From NCBI GenBank assembly GCA_021521415.1, contig JAIQDT010014650.1, positions 98,411-162,410 on the forward strand: DNA of 64,000 nucleotides. Reading direction: 5' to 3'. A program made the translations under genes and the position numbers. Positions within the stretch are counted from its first letter, which is position 1. Each line of letters opens with the position of its first letter. The stretch is from Bidens hawaiensis. Lineage: Eukaryota > Streptophyta > Magnoliopsida > Asterales > Asteraceae. The notes below the pieces were generated by a model. That model saw only the letters and a list, made by a program, of their open reading frames with translations. It searched no databases and was not told the DNA's origin. Shown piece after piece: positions 55,820 through 64,000 of this stretch.

Positions 55820-56420
55820 CAAGTTTATCTACAAAGGGGGACAAAAATGAGAATGATGAGAAGGATTCGCAGTAACATAGAAAAACCCCTAAAAAATAAA
55901 AAAAATGATAAAAAAACCATAACTCAAAATTTAATAAAAAAAACAAAAGAAAACATAAACATATTTCCACCATCTTTCTCGTTCTAAAAAAAAGAAACAA
56001 TGGTGAGTGAAAAATATTATTGTGTCTTTTTTGTATATTATTATGTTTTATGTTTTTTTCATTGATTATGTCTTTTTTCCATGACAGTGTGTCTATCCTT
56101 TTTTTGATATTGTATTGTATTTTGTTCATTGTGTTATAATTTGTGATCTATTGGATCTTTTTTTAATTAAAATTGTGTTTTTTTGTTCATTTTCATTATT
56201 GTGTCTTTGATCTCGGGATTGTGTCTTTTCGTCAATTTTTTTAAGCGGAATGACTGGGAAAAATTTTTGTTTTTAAATTTTTTTCGATTTTTATTTTATT
56301 TTGAGTTACGATTTTTTTATTATTTTTTTTGAATTTATTTTAAGAGGCTTTTTTTCTGGCTAAAAATTCTTCTCATGGTTCTCATTTTTATCTATTTTTT
56401 GTTTTATTTTACCATATATA
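55810..56420. mobile_element. MITE with long inverted ends, related to the 24.2-25.2 kb repeat
   Basis: The left arm (AAAAATGAGAATGATGAGAA) is the inverse of the right arm (ATTCTTCTCATGGTTCTCAT). The middle has many TTGTGTC motifs. (TA)n runs flank it (55,786-55,815 and 56,412-56,437). The two tandem units at 24.2-25.2 kb share its left part but lack the right arm. Confidence 0.65.
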
Positions 56421-56671
56421 TATATATATATATATAAATGAACTGCTTAAAAAACTTAAAACATATATGAAACCAAATTAAAATGATGTTTAAAAAATCA
56501 TTATAAACAATAAAGTAAACTTATTTATATAGAAAGCAACATAGTTCTCCAAATTAAAGAGTGTGGTGGTCTAACACACATAAAATTGTTGTTTTTTAAA
56601 AAAGGTTGTATAGTGAATCCATACTTTTATTTGTTATTTTGAAAAACTATTGTTTAGTAAATTTTCTTATT

Positions 56672-57118
56672 GACTTGGGACGAGAGGATTAGGCATGATC
56701 TGATAGACCTAAATTTCTCCGAGGACATGGTTGAGGATATGAATTATTGGAGAAGTAGAATTAAAGTTAAGGATTTTTTGGGAGAAAGGAAGAGAAATGA
56801 ATACCTTAGGGGCTTCTATTTACCTTATTTTTGGTCACACACCATTATGGTATTTTCTTATATATATATATATATATATATATAGATATATATTATCATT
56901 TTTACTATGTGCTATTATCAATTATATTGTTGTTGAACTTCGATTTCCTTTTATATTGCCTCATACATATGTTTTCTAGAGCCGAGGGTCTCTCTGAAAG
57001 CCACCTCTCTATCCCATTGGATAGAGGTACGGTGTGCCTACATCTCACCATTCCCAGACCCTACTTATAGCTTTGCTATTAGTGGGACTCCACTGGGTAT
57101 GATTGATTGATTGATTAA
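56672..57118 (+). mobile_element. RTE-type LINE, 5'-truncated 3' end
   Basis: The frame at 56,672-56,790 encodes TWDERIRHDLIDLNFSEDM and DMNYWRSRIKV, the characteristic C-terminal end of plant RTE-like LINE reverse transcriptase proteins. It is followed by the family's usual 3' region (GAGCCGAGGGTCTCT, CCATTGGATAGAGGTACGG, CCAGACCCTACTTATAG, TGGGACTCCACTGGGTA) and a tail of TGAT repeats at 57,099-57,117. A (TA)n run at 56,860-56,884 has expanded inside. All upstream LINE sequence is missing, as usual for incomplete insertions. Confidence 0.75.
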
Positions 57119-57459
57119 TATGGCTCGGTAAAAAAAAATAATACTCATCAAAAGGAATGTCAAAAGATCATGTACTTTTGTTAAGAATATTATATTTATG
57201 ATTGACGTATTTTTGGGGTGAATGAGCGTTCATGAGTACTACCTATACGTACATTGTTGCATTGGCACCTTATTTATACGGGAATCAGCCGTCCACTGTG
57301 AATATATATAATATTATGTTAAAACTCCGATGAAATCCATGAAATTTTGACACCGACCCTGTAGAAGAACTTTTTGGGTCCGTCATTGATTATTATTTTT
57401 CTGCTCTAACCGATGATGTGGATAGTGTTTGTGTAGTCTACCTTGTCATTTCCAGGTTA
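57119..57459. other. Remains of intron 1 of the EBS-like gene
   Basis: About 57,170-57,456 is alignable with intron 1 of copy ii (41,090-41,281), for example GTGTTTGTGTAGT followed by CTTG and TTTCCAGGTTA. No exon 1 is found upstream, so the gene at 57.8 kb is 5'-truncated. Confidence 0.5.
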
Positions 57460-57570
57460 GGCTATGCGTAGTGGAGGGGCTATAAATTGGGCCGTTTGGC
57501 GTCGTGTGGCGCCGTGTCAGCAAGGGTGAGAATTTGTTTTTGGGGTGTAATGGTGTAGGGGCTACAATAG

Positions 57571-57631
<61 letters not shown>

Positions 57632-57795
57632 ACGGTAACACACACATATTAGTAAAATAATAATATTTTTTCTTCTTCCACAGCGACAACTTCCACCCGC
57701 CCCCACCCCTTTTCGCCCCAATATCGCCAGAGGGCGGTGTTCCTCCTCTTTCTCGCCCCTTTTCGCCCAACGCCTCGCCCCCACTACACTTGGCC
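57460..57795. mobile_element. Tourist-like MITE, 336 bp, TSD TTA
   Basis: The ends are GGCTATGCGTAGTGG and, inverted, GGCCAAGTGTAGTGG, flanked by TTA (57,457-57,459 and 57,796-57,798). The empty site in copy ii (41,279, CAGGTTAACAACTTGG) confirms the limits. A (TA)n run fills the middle. Confidence 0.85.
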
Positions 57796-57832
57796 TTAAT
57801 AACTTGGACCTAATTTCCTTGTTAATTTATTG

Positions 57833-58532
57833 GTGGTAGTTGTGTGGTTTTGAAGCCAAAGGAGTCCCATGAGCCACCCTACATTGGTAGAGTGGATAAA
57901 CTCAGGCTAGATCAAGATAATGAGATGACGTTTAGGGTCCAATGGTATTACGGCCAGAGGACACCGAAGGACGCAGAAGGTCCTACCATGGAACAAAGGA
58001 AGTGTTCTTGAGCAATTTATATGATTGGCAAAGCATAGATTCGATCGAAAGTTCATGTGTAGTTCATACCTTAGAAGAATATATGGAACTTGAATCTACA
58101 GACGACGAAGACTATTTCTGTCGATTTAAATATGATGCTAGGGAACCTCCGGCCAATGCGAGAGACCGTTTCTCCCCCAAATATGTACCTGTGTGAGTAC
58201 TCCTTTTATGTCATTTCTATAAACTTATTTGATATATTATTAGGTTAACATTAAGCTTAATTAGTTGTTTTATGATATATGAAGGTACTGCAAGTGTGAA
58301 ATGCCCTACAACCCTGATCGTGATATGGTGCAGTGTGATCAATGCATGGACTGGTATGTAGCTATAACATCACCCTTGCGGGGGTTCTATTTTGTATTTT
58401 AATACCTTTAATACCCTGTGCATTCGATTGTTCTTCTGTAGGTACCATCCAAATTGCATAGGCAAGAGATTTGAAGATGTTAAAAACCAGGAGACATTTT
58501 CATGCTTTAAGTGCCAAGATGATGAAGAATGA
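57833..58532 (+). pseudogene. EBS/SHL-like BAH-PHD gene, best copy (1-base deletion, lost acceptor)
   Basis: Three exons (57,833-58,192; 58,286-58,353; 58,442-58,532) encode a whole BAH domain and a whole PHD finger. BAH: SCVVLKPKESHEPPYIGRVD, FRVQWYY, then GRRRSYHGTKEVFLSNLYDW, CVVHTLEEYMELES, DYFCRFKYDAREPP. PHD: YCKCEMPYNPDRDMVQCDQC, then WYHPNCIG and FSCFKCQ, giving the C4HC3 zinc ligands in the CxC form seen in EBS. Such proteins read H3 methylation and repress floral genes. Two lesions are visible: one base is missing at 57,950/57,951 (WYY then RPED in a new frame), and the acceptor before exon 2 reads TTATTG where copy ii has TTATAG. Exon 1 is not found. The tail is open to its stop codon. 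Confidence 0.85.
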
Positions 58533-58974
58533 TTATCAGCATAAGGCAAAACAAGAATAGTTAATCTTAATAGGTGTAACATGTTGGTGTTTTTGTGTTT
58601 AGCTTTAGGTTCTTATGTGTGTTTTTGTGTTAAGCCTTTTATGTTATTTATAGTTGTTATGGTTAAAATTGTTGATGTGTCATGCTTATTTATTTTTCAA
58701 TGCAAGATTCGTAAATCTGAATATGAACACTCACCCTTCATCTATCAAGTTCATCATGACTAGCCCGAGAATATAAATACCTCGGTCGAGCCAAAATAAA
58801 ATGACTCGTAGGCTCTAACGATTAATTTGATTTTTATTTTCTTTTGTTAGTTTTTACATTTAGTTTGGGCTCAATAACTTAAATAGATTACAAATAAGAA
58901 AAAGTTTGGGACCAATATATTTAAGATGATTAAGATACAATCAATTTTATAAAAAAAAATTATATATATAGGTA
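58533..58974. other. 3' flank of the EBS-like copy
   Basis: Probably the former 3' UTR (58,533 to about 58,700) and AT-rich flank. I see no gene. Confidence 0.4.
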
Positions 58975-60043
58975 AAGGATCAAATACGCTAATAACTTAT
59001 CGTAAATTACGTACGCGACAGTTTAAACGTCGATTTCAAAAGACACGCAGTGGCAAACTTGTAAATAATTTCAAATTCGTTTCCATCCTAATTAAACGCT
59101 ACATCGATTCAACCATCGTCACAGACGCTATTTGCAAACACCAATTCAATTGGATTGAACTGAAATTAGCCGTTCGTAGAAACTCATTTGCAGAACTTTA
59201 ATACGTTCCATATTTGTTCATATAATAGAATCGATTATCAAACTGACTGTCGATTGATTGATTGATTTTTTTTATGAATAAGAGATTATATAAAGTGATT
59301 AAACGTTTCATTCATGTTTGTTTACTAAATGTTCTACGATATGGTAAAACGTATTTACATAACGTATGAACAGAACGTATAAACAATCTGATGATATCAA
59401 GTAGAACGTGTTAACAGAACGCATAAACAATCTGATTATTAGCTTGGGATTATGAACTTGGGATTATGAATTGTAAATCAGGCTTGATGTGATTGAAGAT
59501 GGGTTAGTATAAACAGAACGTATAAACAAGTAGAACGTATTAAAGGAACGAATAAACAAGTAGAACGTATAAACAATATGAGCATAACGAATAACCAATA
59601 GCACTTTTTTTTCATTTTAGTGTTCATTTTGGTCAGAACGTTTAAACTTTTGAGCAGAACGTTTAAACATGAACCCTAATCATAGCTCAATTAAGTGTGT
59701 TAATCTGTATTTTCATAATCGATTGATGATTCTAAAGCCTCTTACACATCAATTCGATTGATATCATCAATTTGAAGATTTTTAATGTTTAGTGACGTTC
59801 TATTTCAATTTTGGTTTTTAACTTTTGAGATTTCATATTGTAAGTTGTGATTAGAGTTTAGAAATTGGATGAGATAGATTAAGGAGTTCAGAATTTGGAT
59901 CAAAATCGATTTTAAATCGATGAATTTGATCGCGAACTACTGTTTGGGTTATTTACAAAACTGCCACCGCATGAAGTTAACATCGACGTTCAAAAAGTTC
60001 GCGTACCTAATATACGATAACTGATTATTATACGTTAACCTCC

Positions 60044-60045
<2 letters not shown>
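58975..60045. mobile_element. TIR element with about 90 bp ends
   Basis: The left end (AACTTATCGTAAATTACGTA, CGTCGATTTC, GCAGTGGCAAACTTGTAAAT) and the inverted right end (AGTTATCGTATATTAGGTA, CGTCGATGTTAA, GCGGTGGCAGTTTTGTAAAT) match over about 90 bp. Inside, a GAACGTATAAACA-like motif recurs about ten times (59,340-59,670). There is no transposase. Superfamily and target duplication are not settled; (TA)n lies at the right. Confidence 0.7.
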
Positions 60046-60082
<37 letters not shown>

Positions 60083-62967
60083 GAAAGTTATCATATAAAG
60101 TGAAAAATTATACTAAACGTGCAATCTGAACAAAAATTGAAATTTGTGCGATGACATAATCGTAAATAACAAGAAATTGATTCTTCACCCCTTCACAAAT
60201 ACAATCGCTCGGCATATTCATCAAATTTAATCACTTCTATCAAATTGTTTTGCAAATTCCATCAAAATCGTTAGCATCTTCAGCAAATTAGTTTGATTTT
60301 AGAGCCGGAATCATCAAAATTAACTGGATTTTAGAACCAGAATCATCGCCGCACACTTCGATTTAAGTTTTGTGATCGTTCAATTGAACCAACGTAATAC
60401 GCTAGTCGATTAAAGATTCAGAAGTTTTTAGGGATTTGAAAAAATGTTCAGGTGTAGAAGAAGATAGGATAATTACTGTGCCATAGTAATTCTTATAACT
60501 AGAGTAATTATAATCAAACAAATTACCTCAAACTAATCTATAATTGACGAACAAACCACAAGGCACCAATAGAATCTCATGTTTCACAAATTACTCTACT
60601 TATAAATGTTTATTACTCTACTTATAATATAAAATTAAACTACTTGAAATTGAAAATTACTCTATTTGTAATAAAATTACATTACTTGAAATTGAAAATT
60701 ACTATACTTCTAATATAAAATTAAACTATATAAAATTACACTACTTAAATTGAAAATTATTCTAGTTTTATGTTTATTTACATACCAGTAACATAATTAC
60801 TCTACTTATGGCAAAAATTACTCTAGTTATATGTTTGGGTTATATATCCAACTATATAATTACTCTACTTACGAAAATAATTAGTCTAGCTATCATTAAA
60901 AACCTTTGCAGTGTAATAACCAGCAACTTTTATTCTCTGTTTTTTAATATTTTGTTGTTTTAAAAATTGTAAGTTACAAGCTTCAAATCATCAATCAACT
61001 TCATTTGCAAAAACCTTCAAAGATCCCTTCACTGTCAAATACAACGGTTTTCTTTTCTGTTGGATCCATTCAAAGATCCGTTGGATATTCCCTTCTTCAA
61101 TAGAAGGTAATGAAACATTTTTGCCCGTGACAAGTACCCAATGGATGCTCTATTCCATCCAATCCAACAGAAGACGAAGATTGTTATGAGATTTTCTCTA
61201 AATCATGGACAGACTTGGAAAAAAGTTGGTCACATGCCTATTTTAAGGATTTTCCCTGTTTTATATCATTTTTATGCCTGATGGTGTACTTCATTCATCC
61301 ATCGAGTATCACAAAAGGATGGCACTGTTTGAATTTTGATTTTATATTTCACACGCATGTAAGTTAAATACCGTGCAAAACCTATCACTTTGCGGCGGAG
61401 CAATGTATTGACACAAGTATAGCTTAAGATACAAGAACAAAATTATATTCAAAACGATGTGTAGAGATTTTGATATACAAAAAAATATATTTTAAACGAC
61501 TTGTATTATGTTAGTAAAACCCTTGCATTCTAGCTGCAAGTCGACGCGGATTTGATTGGTATGAGTTGCGTACGAATGTGTATACTACATTAAAAACACA
61601 TTGTTATTACTAATCAGTAAAATAACTATCGGTAAAAAGAGTTAAAGAGGAGTGTCAGATTATTTTGTGGCAAAATTTTCATTTATTTCAATTCTTTTTA
61701 AAGAACAAAAAGAAAACAAAGAAAATAGATAGTCTATTGAATTTCAAGTAGGAAGTTTCACCAATAACATACGAAGACTTACTCGGCATTTGGAATTGTA
61801 CAAAGAAAAGACTAATATCTAAAGAGGGTTTTATCATATGACAGCAGATTGGCAAATTATTAGGTCGAGCTGAATTTGAACCTGCGTAAACAAATTGTCA
61901 ACGAATTTACAATTTGTTCCCATTAACCACTCATGCATTTGCTCAACACTTAATTCATTTTAGCAGTTAGCATGATTAACTTTCTTTCATCTTCCAGACA
62001 GATTAGACAAATATGTATCTCACTTAATATTAAATATATATAGTTTTTATAATTGTCAAATAAGTTTCTTAAGTAAATTGCTCTTGATTGTTCAATCATT
62101 TAATAGCTGGATTTGATCAATTTTTTTATATTATTAAGATGAAAAACTGAACAAAGAATTCTCTATTATCATCATCAATAAGCCGTGATTTTATTTTATC
62201 AACACAATCTCCATTGACGTGTTTTTATATGAGTTTGAAGTCTCGTTTTTCTCGAAAAAATGATACAATTGATATTGATGTGATTTGGTATGATACTTAT
62301 GAGATTGATGATATCAAAGAGACCAATATTCATATATTTAGTCTTGTATTATCTTTTGGTTATGTGCCTAACCGACCCAGTTTACAAGGCTCACAAATCT
62401 ATAATCTAGTGATAGGCACCGTCTCCCGGAGCTCCATTTAGTTACTCCACCATGAATGATTTCCCGTCCCGAATAGGGTTAACGTGCAGCTTCGGTGTTT
62501 AGCATAATCTATTAGATGTAAATATTTTGTTCATAATTGATTTGATTTGAATGTGATACCAAATTTTAACCAATTTTAAATGTTATGGTTCATCACAATT
62601 CAGTTTTTGCAGATAAAGTTGAAGAGAAAAAGGAACATGATGATGTAATTTTTTTTTTATTAATCAAAGTTGATTGGATTTTATTGTACGTTTGACATGC
62701 TTGATTGCATTTTGATTTGTAAGATATGAAATTCAGCTTATTTGATTAAATGAAACAATCTAATCTCTCTTCTTTTGGAGCTCCACGCAGATTTGCAGCA
62801 ACACATGTCTTCTTACTTGTAAGTTGTATTCCTCTCTTCGACTTTTGATATCCGACTTTTGCTCCAAGCACGGTAGTCTTCTTCGTCTTTCTCCAATTCT
62901 TCTGTCCAGAATTTTTTTCCCAGGTTTAGGTTTTTTATGTGTCTTCCGGTTTGTTCGGCTTAGTTAA
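60046..62967. other. Intergenic; TTACTCTACTT repeats
   Basis: Starts with (TA)n (60,048-60,081). At 60,590-60,870 the motif TTACTCTACTT and variants recur about ten times; this motif also makes up the arms of the hairpin at 19.4 kb. The rest shows only short frames that I do not recognise. Confidence 0.5.
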
Positions 62968-63332
62968 ATGGCGGTTTTGAAGGCCTTTTCATTTCCTGTC
63001 AAGACCAATGAAAAGACGTTCAAGAAGTTGCAAGAATCGGTAAGAAAAGATGTCGAGAGAAATTTCGGTGTCTTAAAGGGTAGATGGTGCATACTTAGTC
63101 AACCGTTCGTGCAATGAAAAATGCATGCATCATATTACATAATATGTTAATAAAAGAATATGGACGTGCAATTTCTCCAGATTGGGTGCCGGATCCTCCT
63201 ACTCAAGTTTCCGTTCCTGAGAATGTGCAATTAGACTTGCGGGATGAAGATATTCACCATCGGTTGAGATATGATCTAGTTGAAGTTGTAGTTTCTTTAG
63301 GTTTGGAATTTCCGGATTCGGACGGGGAGTAG
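62968..63332 (+). pseudogene. PIF/Harbinger transposase C-terminal fragment
   Basis: ATG at 62,968 is followed by FKKLQESVRKDVERNFGVLK and GRWCILSQP, the third acidic block (VERxFG) of PIF/Harbinger DDE nucleases, also called plant transposon protein or ALP1-like. The frame then shifts near 63,112 and continues as MKNACIILHNMLIKEYGRA to a stop at 63,330-63,332. The residues that normally lie between RW..SQP and NACIILHN are deleted, and the first two catalytic aspartates are not present. It is a decayed element end. Confidence 0.8.
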
Positions 63333-64000
63333 ATTGTTTAATGTAACATTTATTTTTTAATTATAATTTTTAAGTTGTAATATGTTCTAGTAAAATATTG
63401 TTTTTATTTTTTAAGTTGTAAAAAACAAAAAAATAAAAATAAAAAACCAAACCATCACACCACCACCTCCACTAAAATTCCATCACTAGTGATGAAAAGT
63501 GGTGGGGGTGATGTGCCACACCTCCATTGGTGTTGCAAGTGATGAGTTTTGACCACCCCACCCCCTTATCATTTGTGACATCGATTTATTTCTTGTTATT
63601 ATGTTTGGTAGACTATTTTCAGACATAATATACTCGTCTTGATCTTGTTGGTAATGGAACTAGAGAAATTAAACTGGCATGTATCCTTTTGGATCTTGCA
63701 TTGTTTCATCCTATGACAGATTCAAGATCTTTTGTTGAGGGGCAAAAATTGAAAAAAAAAGATCGCATCATAATTGGAATCGGGGCCGCTTCAATCATTC
63801 ACTTCACCCTAACGCTGAACCATGACAGGGCCGGCCCAGGTAAGGGTGAGCCGGGCTCTTTTTCAGGGCACTAATTTTTTATATGTATATTTTGAAATAT
63901 GTTCTAAAATATGAAAGCGAAAAACTTATTGGATCCTCTATATGAAAAATCAAAACCTCAAAGCTAATGCTATGATTTTGCTATATTTATAGCTATAACG
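63333..64000. other. Unassigned flank of the transposase remnant
   Basis: A GTGGTGGGGGTGATG/CCACCACCTCC inverted pair at about 63,460-63,570 may be part of the Harbinger element's 3' end. A short frame at 63,689-63,874 is not recognised. No further gene is seen before the end of the window. Confidence 0.4.

Noticed and set aside
60590..60870. Tandem array of TTACTCTACTT
   Set aside because: Spacing is irregular and units are not alignable beyond the core motif, so it is noted only as a motif-rich region.
62214..62441. 75-codon frame MTCFYMSLKS..
   Set aside because: No domain, no splice context and no second copy. Chance length in AT-rich DNA.

Overview
The window is plant nuclear DNA, very likely from a eudicot and plausibly Asteraceae. 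The evidence is TA-rich intergenic DNA with spliced GT-AG exon fragments, plant-type Ty3/gypsy (Tat and Athila), copia-like, RTE-LINE, SINE-like, hAT, CACTA and PIF/Harbinger elements, and fragments of plant gene families (EBS/SHL-type BAH-PHD readers, SIN3-like PAH repressors, AIR12, F-box). The family assignment is inference from general sequence style. I found no intact host gene. The two intact-looking genes both belong to one young retrotransposon.

Layout. 0-22 kb holds a decayed block of EBS-like exon 1 and SIN3 PAH1 fragments (copies at 0.7-2.1 kb and 12.5-13.1 kb), broken up by a Harbinger element carrying an AIR12 gene fragment, an Athila gag-pro fragment, a copia-like LTR, a 2.15 kb solo LTR, and nested MITEs including a hAT inside a Tourist-like element. 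22-26.9 kb has a SINE-like element, a duplicated TA-rich repeat, and a duplicated EBS-like 5' region with a CACTA MITE. 26,878-39,510 is a complete 12.6 kb Tat-lineage LTR retrotransposon. It has two 1,037 bp LTRs that read as identical, an uninterrupted 1,788-codon gag-pol on the minus strand, and a separate five-exon antisense gene on the plus strand with its own TATA box. It sits 8 bp into the coding sequence of an EBS-like exon 1, with a GCACC target duplication.

39.5-52 kb is a second version of the first block: EBS-like BAH-PHD fragments, a SIN3 PAH1 fragment, the same copia-like LTR and the same flanks, but with different later insertions (solo LTRs at 43.9-46.7 and 48.3-49.8 kb, a Harbinger element at 50.4-51.2 kb). 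52.4-53.5 kb is a frameshifted F-box gene. 54.9-58.5 kb is a further related block with two long-TIR MITEs, an RTE-type LINE 3' end, a Tourist MITE and the best-preserved EBS/SHL-like BAH-PHD gene, broken by one missing base and a lost splice acceptor. 58.6-64 kb is mostly repeat-like intergenic DNA with a TIR element and a Harbinger transposase remnant.

Because the blocks are paralogous, most insertions can be compared with an empty site elsewhere in the same window. That fixes their ends and target duplications exactly and gives a relative insertion order. The least ordinary features are the repeated association of BAH-PHD and SIN3-PAH fragments in a tandem array, the spliced antisense gene of the Tat element bracketed by two tandem repeats, gene fragments inside Harbinger elements, and a nearly perfect 71 bp-arm hairpin at 19.4 kb.
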